From Halotia branconii CENA392 (GTDB lineage Bacteria > Cyanobacteriota > Cyanobacteriia > Cyanobacteriales > Nostocaceae), in the NCBI RefSeq assembly GCF_029953635.1, contig NZ_CP124543.1, positions 2,459,455-2,523,454 on the forward strand: DNA of 64,000 nucleotides. The letters are read 5' to 3'. Shown piece by piece: positions 16,927 to 24,292 of the stretch. The notes under the pieces are model-generated. The model did no database searches. It had not been told where the DNA came from and saw only the letters and a program-made list of their open reading frames with translations. Position numbers and translations under genes: made by a program. The first letter of the stretch is position 1. Each line of letters starts with the position of its first letter.

Positions 16927-18120
16927 ATGTCTGAAAATCAGCCAATTCAGTATCCCCCTGTTGTAGAAAAAGTTGCCATCATTGGTGCTGGTCTTGGTGG
17001 TTTAGCAGTGGCGATCGCTTTACGAAAACAAGGTATTGATACCCAAGTTTACGAAAAAGCCCATTCTTTGCGACCAGTCGGCGCAGGATTGACGCTGTTT
17101 CCCAACGGCTTGAATAGTTTAGAGGCGATCGCTCCTGGGATAGTTGATTCTTTAAAACACGCAGCTAGCCAAACCCGCGTCACCAACTTTAAAAAAAACA
17201 CCGGAGAGATGATTGCCCAAAACTCAATCACTCTTATGGAAAAATACGGGCAACCAATGTTAAACATTCGATGGTCACGTTTACAAGAAATTTTGGCTGC
17301 TGCACTTCCCAATGATGTTATCCATCTCAATCATCGTTGCATTGGTTTTGAACAACTTGATAGTGGCGTTGAAGTATCTTTCGATAATGGCAAAATAGTA
17401 CAGGCAGATTTATTGATAGGAGCTGATGGTATACACTCAACTATTAGGCAAAAACTGATTGGAGACGGTTATCCTCATTATGCTGGACGGCTGTCTTGGC
17501 GGGCTGTAGTTCAATATAGTCATGAGTTGTTACCTGCTGACGAAGTAGTATTAATGGCAGCACCCGAAGGCAAAAACTTTTTATTAGTTGATGTCAGTGA
17601 CGGATATATCTTTTGGAGTGCTGGGGCGTTATCTGAGGAAGATTCTCTAGCTTCTAGTGCTGCTGATGTGAAATTACGTGTCTTAGAAAAATTTGCTGGT
17701 TGGGGAGAACCAGTACAGGCGATTGTTGCAGCAACACCTGCCGAGGATATTGTGGAACGTCCAATCTGGGACAGACCACCTCTGCACAGATGGAGTCAAG
17801 GTACAGTCACACTGTTGGGTGATGCAGCCCATCCGATGGTTCCGTCCTTAGGACAAGGCGCAAATACAGCTTTTGAAGATGCTTGGGAACTCTCTAGGTG
17901 GCTCACACATGCGCCTAATATTGAATTAGCCCTTACTAGCTATGACAGCAGTCGGATTCAAAGAACCCAAGTAATTCAAGCTCGTAGCGCTTTTCAGGGA
18001 AGCCGCGCCTATGAGTCTGACAACCAAATATTTTTGCGGGAAGCATTAGATCAAGCACAGGTGAGTCAACCAGAGTTTGAAGATTGGATGTATAAATATC
18101 AATTATTCATGAGAAATTAA
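16927..18120 (+). CDS. FAD-dependent monooxygenase (salicylate hydroxylase / zeaxanthin epoxidase-like)
   Basis: 397 residues. The N-terminal Rossmann motif AIIGAGLGGLAVAIAL (about residues 18-33) binds the ADP of FAD. LLIGADGIHS carries the DG motif, and TLLGDAAHPMVPSLGQGAN (about 293-312) is the GD motif contacting the flavin. This is a class A single-component flavoprotein hydroxylase using NAD(P)H and O2. Such enzymes hydroxylate aromatics or epoxidise polyenes; the substrate is not evident. Followed within 33 bp by a SnoaL-like gene, and a predicted epoxide hydrolase lies 2.4 kb downstream, so an epoxidation/hydrolysis pathway is possible but inferred. Confidence 0.88.
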   Translation: MSENQPIQYPPVVEKVAIIGAGLGGLAVAIALRKQGIDTQVYEKAHSLRPVGAGLTLFPNGLNSLEAIAPGIVDSLKHAASQTRVTNFKKNTGEMIAQNSITLMEKYGQPMLNIRWSRLQEILAAALPNDVIHLNHRCIGFEQLDSGVEVSFDNGKIVQADLLIGADGIHSTIRQKLIGDGYPHYAGRLSWRAVVQYSHELLPADEVVLMAAPEGKNFLLVDVSDGYIFWSAGALSEEDSLASSAADVKLRVLEKFAGWGEPVQAIVAATPAEDIVERPIWDRPPLHRWSQGTVTLLGDAAHPMVPSLGQGANTAFEDAWELSRWLTHAPNIELALTSYDSSRIQRTQVIQARSAFQGSRAYESDNQIFLREALDQAQVSQPEFEDWMYKYQLFMRN

Positions 18121-18152
18121 GCTTGTGCCTGAGAAACAAGGAAACTAATGCT

Positions 18153-18539
18153 ATGTCGCCCGCAGTTATAGAAAGTATTGTTAATGCCTACTTTGCTAAT
18201 TTTGGGGCAATGAATCCAGAAGGCTGGGTAGAAAACTTTGCCGAAGATGCTCTAAGTCACGATCCAGTTGGCGAACCACCTGCAAAAGTCCATGAAGGAT
18301 TCCGTCAGTTTATCGGGCAATTGCAAGCAGTTTTTGTAAAACTAGAACCGACAATCGAGCATATCTTCATTGCTGGCAACGAAGCAGCAGTTAAGTGGAC
18401 AATGCAAGGAACTAGTAAGAGTGGCAAGGTAATAACCTTCGAGGGCATCACAATTTTCGAGATTAATGAAACTGGTAAAATTCAAACAACTCGCGCTTAC
18501 TGGAACCCTGTTCAAATGGTGGCTCAACTGCGCTCTTGA
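18153..18539 (+). CDS. SnoaL-like / nuclear transport factor 2-like protein
   Basis: 128 residues, the usual size for the fold. It shows the alpha+beta barrel pattern with WVENFAEDALSHDPVG, FRQFIGQL and the C-terminal FEINETGKIQTTRAYWNP. SnoaL-like proteins include polyketide cyclases, ketosteroid isomerase relatives and hydrolases; the Asp in FAEDA and Asp/His in SHDP could be catalytic. The ATG at 18153 follows AAGGA by about 10 nt; an upstream TTG at 18123 is less likely. Almost abuts the FAD monooxygenase gene and is likely in its operon. Confidence 0.75.
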   Translation: MSPAVIESIVNAYFANFGAMNPEGWVENFAEDALSHDPVGEPPAKVHEGFRQFIGQLQAVFVKLEPTIEHIFIAGNEAAVKWTMQGTSKSGKVITFEGITIFEINETGKIQTTRAYWNPVQMVAQLRS

Positions 18540-18688
18540 AAAATGGTATTGAGTTGACCATTCTGCCCCCTGCTTTTTACTCAAGGTTAGAAAAGATTAT
18601 ATCAACTCCAAAGTTTGTTTTGTCGAGTATAAAGGTTGATGTGATATTGCACCTAGACGCAAAGCCAATTTAGATTTTGGGGTAATGT

Positions 18689-19591
18689 GTGTTTAAATTT
18701 CTCACGAAACTTGACTATTTGCTCAAAGAAACTTTCCTCGGTTTACTACGCGGAGGTTGGATGAATTGGGCAGCTATAAGTACTGTTACGGTATTACTAT
18801 TTTTATTCGGTCTGAGTCTGCAAACTTCTTGGCAAGTGGAAAAAATGCTTAACCAGTTTGGCAGCCAACTAGAAGTATCAGTTTATCTCGAACCGGGTAT
18901 ACAAGCCCAAAGTATTGAGACATTTGTGGCGCAAATGCCGGAAGTCGTGACAATGCAAACAATTACCAAAGAGCAAGCTTGGACTAAGTTAGTTAAGGAA
19001 TTGGGAATTACAGATATTGATGGTGCTACTCAGCAGCTAGGGGATAATCCTTTAGTTGACGAGATGAAGGTAAAAGCCAGAAATCCTCAGGTTGTGCCAA
19101 CTTTAGCGACGCAGTTAGCTAAGTTACGGGGAGTTGAAACGGTGCAGTATGTAGATGAAGCAGTAAAACGTATCGCTCAATTGCACCAAGGTCTCAACTG
19201 GATTACTTTAACAATTACAATTATTTTGACTTTAACGGCGATCGCTGTCACGAGTACCACAATTCGTTTGATTGTCATGGCGCGTCGTCGAGAAATTGAA
19301 ATTATGCAACTGGTAGGAGCAACTTCAGCGTGGATTTATCTACCGTTCATTTTACAAGGCATTGCCTTTGGTTTAGTTGGCGGTGCGATCGCTTGGAGTT
19401 TTATTTCTGTAATTCAACAGTTTATTAGTAAGTTGTTAGCCAATCAGCCAGAATTTATCAAATTTATTAGCAATGGTGTTCAGCTTACAGCCACACAAAT
19501 CTTATTGTTGCCATTGATTCTCTTAAGTTTCGGTGCAGCGGTAGGATTAATGGGAAGCTTATTTGCTGTTCGGCGTTTTGCAAAAGGTTAA
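18689..19591 (+). CDS. ftsX: cell division protein FtsX
   Basis: 300 residues. The topology is that of FtsX: a short cytoplasmic N terminus, first membrane segment near 30-48, a large extracytoplasmic loop (about 50-165, with LEVSVYLEPG and VETVQYVDEA), then three further membrane segments (about 170-195, 218-245, 268-295). FtsX with the ATPase FtsE controls peptidoglycan hydrolases at the division site. The GTG at 18689 is preferred as start. ftsE is not adjacent, which is common in cyanobacteria. Its presence between metabolic-looking genes suggests the surrounding cluster is not a strict operon. Confidence 0.9.
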   Translation: MFKFLTKLDYLLKETFLGLLRGGWMNWAAISTVTVLLFLFGLSLQTSWQVEKMLNQFGSQLEVSVYLEPGIQAQSIETFVAQMPEVVTMQTITKEQAWTKLVKELGITDIDGATQQLGDNPLVDEMKVKARNPQVVPTLATQLAKLRGVETVQYVDEAVKRIAQLHQGLNWITLTITIILTLTAIAVTSTTIRLIVMARRREIEIMQLVGATSAWIYLPFILQGIAFGLVGGAIAWSFISVIQQFISKLLANQPEFIKFISNGVQLTATQILLLPLILLSFGAAVGLMGSLFAVRRFAKG

Positions 19592-19636
19592 ATACTAAGT
19601 ATTGGGCATGGGGTATTGATAAAGGAAAAAGTTACT

Positions 19637-20455
19637 ATGAAATCGCAGTGGGAATGTTTTCTGCAAAATCTTGGGGTCTGGGAAGGTTCATTTACCAATT
19701 TTTCGCCTCAAGGTACACTTCTAAAAGATATTCCTAGCCGTTTGACTTTAGAAGGATTGAACAACAACCAGACAGTGCGCCTGAGTCTCTGCCGTTCAGG
19801 ACAAGCTGACATGGTTTTAGAATATAGCTCTATGGGAAACAGTGTCTTATTTTTTGAAAATGGAGCATTTTCTCAAGGTTCAATTCAGCTAGCACCCTTT
19901 ACTGAATTTGGGGCAGAATTCGGTTTCATTGCTGAAAATCGCCGTTTACGTCTGGTGCAATTGTTTGATCAAAATGGTCAAATAGATAAATTCACCTTGA
20001 TTCGAGAACATTTAGCTGGAACCCTCACCTCACAAACCCCAACCTTGCAAATCGATGACTTGTTAGGAGAATGGCAAGGCGAAGCAATAACAATGTATCC
20101 AGATTGGCGATCGCCTGATACTTACTCTACAATTCTCAAATTACAATTGGATGATACTGGTCGCTTAGTTCAAAGTTTGAGTTTTGGCGGACATAACATT
20201 ACTTCAACTGCCACTGTTAAAGGCTCAATCATTCACTTCGATCAAAATCCCCAAAAGCAAATACAAGTATTACTACTACCTGACGGCGCTTCTGTAACTT
20301 CTCCATTACAAGTGCAGTTACATCAACCTTTATTGTTGGAAGTAGGTTGGTTAATCCAGTCAAATCTACGCCAACGAATGATTCGCAACTATAACGATAA
20401 AGGTGAATGGACGAGTCTCACTTTAGTTACTGAAAAAAGGGTGTCGCCTCATTAA
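19637..20455 (+). CDS. DUF3598-like protein, second copy
   Basis: 272 residues from ATG 19637, preceded by AAAGGA; an in-frame TTG at 19616 is less likely. The sequence starts with WECFLQNLGVWEGSFTNFSP, keeps FTLIREHLAG in the middle and LLGEWQGEAITMYPDW at the start of the second half, the same landmarks as the protein at 15953 although overall identity looks low. The two half-domains suggest an internally duplicated calycin barrel. No signal peptide. Ligand unknown. Followed 70 bp downstream by an epoxide hydrolase gene. Confidence 0.7.
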   Translation: MKSQWECFLQNLGVWEGSFTNFSPQGTLLKDIPSRLTLEGLNNNQTVRLSLCRSGQADMVLEYSSMGNSVLFFENGAFSQGSIQLAPFTEFGAEFGFIAENRRLRLVQLFDQNGQIDKFTLIREHLAGTLTSQTPTLQIDDLLGEWQGEAITMYPDWRSPDTYSTILKLQLDDTGRLVQSLSFGGHNITSTATVKGSIIHFDQNPQKQIQVLLLPDGASVTSPLQVQLHQPLLLEVGWLIQSNLRQRMIRNYNDKGEWTSLTLVTEKRVSPH

Positions 20456-20525
20456 TTAACTTTCAACGGAACATCTGTCAAAATTGTTGCAGTTACTTCT
20501 ACCCTAGAAAAGGAATTGAGGAAAC

Positions 20526-21491
20526 ATGACTTCAGTGACTCACCGTTTCGTCGAAACCAACAATATCAAAATGCATATCGCCGAACAAGGACAAGGGCCT
20601 TTGGTCATCTTGTGTCACGGCTTCCCAGAATGTTGGTACTCTTGGCGGCATCAGTTATCAGCGCTGGCAAATGCAGGATTTCACGTAGTCGCACCAGACC
20701 AACGCGGCTATGGGCAGACTGACCAACCAGAACCAATTGAGGCATACAATATTCTTCAACTAGTCGGCGATATCGTTGGTCTGGTTAATGCTTTGGGTGA
20801 AGAGCAAGCCTTTGTTGTTGGACACGATTGGGGTGCAGCCGTTGCTTGGCATTGTGCCTTGCTGCGTCCAGACATTTTCCGTGCTATTACCCTGCTCAGT
20901 GTGCCTTATCGTCCTCGTTCTTGGGAAGATATACAACCAACACAAGCAATGAAACTGATGGCGGGTGAGCAGGAATTTTATCAATTGTACTTCCAAGAAC
21001 CAGGTAAAGCAGAAGCAGATTTAGAGTCTGATGTTCGCGCAACCATACGTACAATGCTCTACGTTGCTTCGGGAGACCCACCACCATCCAAGCGTTGGCG
21101 CTTTTTGTTCAACAAGTCAGAAAAGCCACTAGACACGAGTTCAGTACCAGAACAACTTCCCGCTTGGTTAACAGACCAAGATATCGACTTTTTCACCTCT
21201 GAGTTTAAGCGAACAGGTTTTCGGGGAGGATTAAACTGGTATCGAAATATAGACAAAATGTGGGAATTAACGCCGTTTCTCAGCGGTGCAAAGCTGCACC
21301 AACCAGCGTTATTTGTAGCGGGGGAAACAGACGGGGTGATTACGATGTACCGTGAAGCATTCGATACTCTAGAACAGAACATGCCCAATCTCAAGCAGAA
21401 GATATTACTCTCAGGTGCTGGTCACTGGATTCAGCAAGAACGCCCAAGCGAAGTAAATAGATTACTCATCGAGTTTTTAGCAAATCTCTAA
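20526..21491 (+). CDS. alpha/beta hydrolase, epoxide hydrolase type
   Basis: 321 residues. The HGFPECWYSW oxyanion motif and nucleophile Asp101 in VGHDWGAAVA define the epoxide hydrolase/haloalkane dehalogenase branch; His300 in GAGHWIQQERP completes the triad. The cap region contains YQLYFQEPG, typical of the epoxide hydrolase cap with its ring-opening tyrosine. It would convert an epoxide to a vicinal diol in the cytoplasm. GAGGAAACATG gives a good ribosome site just before the ATG at 20526. Last gene of the same-strand run from 14591. Confidence 0.88.
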   Translation: MTSVTHRFVETNNIKMHIAEQGQGPLVILCHGFPECWYSWRHQLSALANAGFHVVAPDQRGYGQTDQPEPIEAYNILQLVGDIVGLVNALGEEQAFVVGHDWGAAVAWHCALLRPDIFRAITLLSVPYRPRSWEDIQPTQAMKLMAGEQEFYQLYFQEPGKAEADLESDVRATIRTMLYVASGDPPPSKRWRFLFNKSEKPLDTSSVPEQLPAWLTDQDIDFFTSEFKRTGFRGGLNWYRNIDKMWELTPFLSGAKLHQPALFVAGETDGVITMYREAFDTLEQNMPNLKQKILLSGAGHWIQQERPSEVNRLLIEFLANL

Positions 21492-21562
21492 ATTGATTAA
21501 CTTAAGAGCGCAAGCAGAAAAATGAGGTGGTGGCACTTGCGATTTTTAAAGGATGTTTGAAA

Positions 21563-21737
21563 AATCGATTTAGAATTGCCCGACTTTGTTTATGAACACT
21601 GGTTAGGGAGAATCAATGCCAGGGTATTTATAGTCAATGATCTATTGCCTGTCGAATAGGCAATAGATCATTGACGATTGGTCGGTCAATTATGGTAGAC
21701 CAGCAAATTGGAAGAAGATTGTACTAAACTTACCGTC
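21563..21737 (+). pseudogene. decayed fragment of a DUF5615-type gene
   Basis: The stretch TTGCCCGACTTTGTTTATGA and later segments (tatggtagaccagcaaattgg, gaagaagattgtactaa) align to the 3' half of the intact gene at 23785-24120 (around 23965-24112) with many substitutions and indels. No open frame remains. It contains a perfect 18-bp inverted repeat (21633-21650 and 21658-21675). This is what most of the start of the 0.9-kb interval before 22413 holds. Confidence 0.75.
21633..21675. repeat. perfect 18-bp inverted repeat, 7-nt loop
   Basis: GTCAATGATCTATTGCCT, loop GTCGAAT, then the exact reverse complement. No T-run follows, so it does not look like a terminator. The central 15 nt ATTGCCTGTCGAATA equals the reverse complement of the homologous segment of the intact gene near 24030. 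Confidence 0.85.
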
Positions 21738-22015
21738 CTAACTACTAAGTAAACAAAGTTGTTGAAATATTTATTAGTATGCAAAAAAATATATATATAA
21801 TAAACCTATTACTTTGTCAATAACCTCTAGTAGTATTTATTTGGATAAAAGGAACTTTATTGGTAAATAAATATAGAGAAAGTTGAATTTTGTTTGCTAA
21901 ATTTCTCCATTTTAATTTATTTAACTTAGAGTTTCTTCTAGTGTTCCCTGACAAAATTGCTAGGCATATATAGTCAATAATGTCTAGCAATTAAATTTTT
22001 TTGAGGTTTTGTCTT

Positions 22016-22111
22016 ATGAAAATCAAAAACTCCACTATGGCTTCGGCTTTGAGAAAACTATCCGAAAAAGCCAATCTGGTAAACAATAAAGCAGTAAAAA
22101 GCTTAATTTAG
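22016..22111 (+). CDS. possible 31-residue peptide gene
   Basis: ATG at 22016 follows GAGG by about 10 nt and opens a 31-codon frame (MKIKNSTMASALRKLSEKAN, ending NNKAVKSLI). The peptide is basic and amphipathic. Just after its stop another frame could encode FLQAAYQGENLENGCKR-like residues, so it may be the front of a frameshifted longer gene. No family recognised. The rest of the interval (to 22412) shows only AT-rich sequence and a fragment of a common cyanobacterial repeat near 22208-22240. Confidence 0.3.
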   Translation: MKIKNSTMASALRKLSEKANLVNNKAVKSLI

Positions 22112-22412
22112 AAATTTTTTCCTTTTTACAAGCAGCTTACCAAGGTGAGAATTTAGAAAATGGTTGTAAGCGTCTCAACTTCCTTGGTTTGACAGCAAAT
22201 TGTTCTTAGCGATGTCTACGGCAGGTTACGCCTACACGCCTTTGGTTTTCTTGAACAGCTCATTTCTTGTCATAAAACCAATACTCACAAGCTTTAAGTC
22301 ACTTTTTTGCAGCTTTGCTTTAGCTTTCTCAAGTTTTCTTCTACTAAGAATTGTAGAAGATATTTTTATCTTGGCTGAGTGCATCTGAACAAATCTTTAC
22401 GAGGACAAATTC

Positions 22413-23222
22413 ATGGCAACATTTGAAGAACAAGTCCTAAAACTCACTAATCAAGAACGAGCTAAGAACGGGCTTTCAGCGCTCAAACCAAATGCCGAAC
22501 TCAATTATGCTGCTGACAAATATGCAGAGTTGATGGCAGAACGTAATTACTTTAGTCATACAGGCCCGGATGGTTCCCAAGCCTGGGATAGAGCCAAGGC
22601 TGTTGGCTTTGAAGCTCAAACAATGGGAGAGAATATCGCTGCTGGTCAAAGAACACCAGAAGAAGTGGTAAAAGGTTGGATGGATAGTCCAGGACACAGA
22701 GCTAATATTCTCAATCCCCGATTTACTCAGCTTGGTGTTGGGTTTGAGAAAAATTATTGGGTTCAGAACTTTGGCAGCGATGATATAAACCCTACGAGCA
22801 AGATACCAAATTCCCCATCTAACTCAGCATCGACACCAGCACCAGCACCTAAACCTGTATCTACTTCTAATCCTGGTAAAGAACTTACAGGTGGAAATGG
22901 CAATGATATGCTCATCGGTGGTTCAGGCAATGACATACTGCGGGGTGGCGGAGGTAACGATTTCCTCAATGGAGGTAATGGTAACGATCGCTTAATTGGT
23001 GGTTCAGGTAGAGACTATTTCGTTCTTGCTAAAGGAGCAGGTAAGGATATTATTAGCGACTTTAATTTAGGTCAAAGAGATACAATCGTCTTGTATGGGG
23101 CGACCTCATTTAATCAGTTAACTTTATCTGGCAATGAGATTAAACTAGATAATCAAACTCTAGGAGTTTTAACTGGATTTGATACAACAGCACTAACTTC
23201 GAGCAATTTTTTCTTTGTTTAA
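22413..23222 (+). CDS. CAP (SCP/PR-1) domain protein with RTX calcium-binding repeats
   Basis: 269 residues. Residues ~5-120 form a CAP domain: LTNQERAKNGLSALK, NYFSHTGPDGS, MGENIAAG and WMDSPGHRANILNP with the usual His and Glu positions. A Pro/Ser/Ala linker (about 132-155) leads to RTX nonapeptides (GGNGNDMLI, GGSGNDILR, GGGGNDFLN, GGNGNDRLI, GGSGRDYFV), which bind calcium, and a C-terminal tail. No signal peptide, as expected for type I secretion with a C-terminal signal. Extracellular role unknown. ATG at 22413 follows ACGAGGACAAATTC. Confidence 0.88.
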   Translation: MATFEEQVLKLTNQERAKNGLSALKPNAELNYAADKYAELMAERNYFSHTGPDGSQAWDRAKAVGFEAQTMGENIAAGQRTPEEVVKGWMDSPGHRANILNPRFTQLGVGFEKNYWVQNFGSDDINPTSKIPNSPSNSASTPAPAPKPVSTSNPGKELTGGNGNDMLIGGSGNDILRGGGGNDFLNGGNGNDRLIGGSGRDYFVLAKGAGKDIISDFNLGQRDTIVLYGATSFNQLTLSGNEIKLDNQTLGVLTGFDTTALTSSNFFFV

Positions 23223-23225
23223 ACA

Positions 23226-23347
23226 GGGCATGGGGCATGGGGCATGGAGAAGAAAAAGAATTGGGGACAAGGAGAATTGGGGAAAGAAATGTCCCCTTGT
23301 CCCCTTGTCTCCTTGTCTCCCCTGCTCCCCTGCTCCCTTGCTTCTTG
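23226..23347. repeat. STRR tract (GGGCATG and TGTCCCC/CTGCTCC types)
   Basis: Three GGGCATG units, then mixed heptamer-like runs of TGTCCCCT and CTGCTCCC. The purine-rich first half could pair with the pyrimidine-rich second half in a long imperfect hairpin. Lies between the CAP/RTX gene and the DUF433 gene. Confidence 0.7.
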
Positions 23348-23446
23348 CCTCAAAACCTGTTCTTTTGTATGAAGTACAAAAAAACACTACTGTATGTCCT
23401 GCGTTAAGTTACGATCGCTGTGTAGTTGAGCCAGGAAAATTAATTC

Positions 23447-23776
23447 ATGAGCCTCGTTTTAGAGCATGAGATACCGCCTCTTCGAGAAGACGAAATCGGA
23501 GTAATTCGAGTTGGAAATTCCAGAGTTTTGCTAGAGACTGTGATCCGAGCGTTTCAAGATGGTGCATCCCCGGAGTCGATTGTTCATCGGTACTCAACCC
23601 TTTCCTTGTCTGATGTCTACAACACAATCGGTTACTATCTCCGACACCAAGATACTGTAGAGGCATACTTAAATCAGAGAGAGCAGTTGGCTGAATCCAT
23701 ACAGCAACGTTTGTTCAGCATTCAGCCTGATTTGAGTCTTATTCGTTCTCGTTTATTGTCTCAACAGAATCTATAG
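23447..23776 (+). CDS. DUF433 family protein, probable antitoxin
   Basis: 109 residues. Contains the winged-helix-like pattern of DUF433: VIRVGNSRVLLETVIRAFQDG, ASPESIVHRYSTLSLSDVYNTIGYYL. DUF433 proteins are commonly encoded directly before DUF5615 PIN-like proteins and are taken to be DNA-binding antitoxins. Here the partner starts 9 bp later (ATG 23785), supporting an operon and a toxin-antitoxin-like pair. The C-terminal helix (after residue ~80) may bind the partner. ATG at 23447 is preceded by CAGGAAAATTAATTC. Confidence 0.8.
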   Translation: MSLVLEHEIPPLREDEIGVIRVGNSRVLLETVIRAFQDGASPESIVHRYSTLSLSDVYNTIGYYLRHQDTVEAYLNQREQLAESIQQRLFSIQPDLSLIRSRLLSQQNL

Positions 23777-23784
23777 TAGTGGCG

Positions 23785-24120
23785 ATGTTGAGCTTGTTAA
23801 GCGATGAAAACTTTAATGGCGATATTGTTCGGGGGCTATTTTTGCGTCAACCCAATCTTGATTTACTTCGAGTTCAAGATATAGGTTTAAGAGAAGTAGA
23901 CGATTCAGCAATTTTAGCTTGGGCAGCAATTAACGAGCGTATTCTTCTTACTCATGATCGTGCAACCATGCCCGACTTTGCTTATGAACGCTTGGTAAAA
24001 GGAGAATCGGTAGTCAATGATCGAATGTCTATTCGACAGGCAATTGATGAGTTATTACTACTAGTAAATTATGGTGAGCAAGTTGAGTGGAAGGGGATTG
24101 TATTGTACCTACCATTGTAA
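23785..24120 (+). CDS. DUF5615 PIN-like protein, probable toxin
   Basis: 111 residues. Acidic motif LLSDENF at the N terminus, then DDSAILAWAA and ILLTHDRATMP match the Mut7-C/PIN-like nuclease layout with conserved Asp residues. Predicted to be a small RNase acting as toxin; activity is inferred from family only. ATG 23785 is favoured over GTG 23779. Encoded right after the DUF433 gene. A decayed copy of its 3' half lies about 2.3 kb upstream at 21563-21737. Confidence 0.8.
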   Translation: MLSLLSDENFNGDIVRGLFLRQPNLDLLRVQDIGLREVDDSAILAWAAINERILLTHDRATMPDFAYERLVKGESVVNDRMSIRQAIDELLLLVNYGEQVEWKGIVLYLPL

Positions 24121-24172
24121 AAGCCAAATTTTGAGCCAATTTTTTCTTCGCTTAAGCGATAGGTTTTTTAAA

Positions 24173-24292
24173 GGGCATAGGGCATAGAGAAGAGGAATTG
24201 GGGCAGGGTGCGGGGTGCAGGGGGGATGAAGAAAAATTACCTATTTCTCCCTGCTCCCTGCTCCCTGCTCCTCTGCACCTCTGCCTCTACTT
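24173..24292. repeat. STRR tract (GGGCATA, GGGTGCG, CTCCCTG types)
   Basis: Short tandem heptamers between the DUF5615 gene and the end of metH, again purine-rich then pyrimidine-rich, as at 23226-23347. Confidence 0.65.

Noticed and set aside
21633-21675. Transcription terminator for the epoxide hydrolase gene
   Set aside because: The stem is perfect but no T-run follows and its origin as an altered gene segment explains the palindrome.
22200-22388. Plus-strand 62-codon frame before the CAP/RTX gene
   Set aside because: It begins within a common repeat word (gtctacggcaggttacgcc) and has no ribosome site; the product is hydrophobic but unrecognised.
23215-23469. Frame across the STRR tract before the DUF433 gene
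   Set aside because: Its sequence is translated repeat (MGHGAW type) and overlaps the true gene start.
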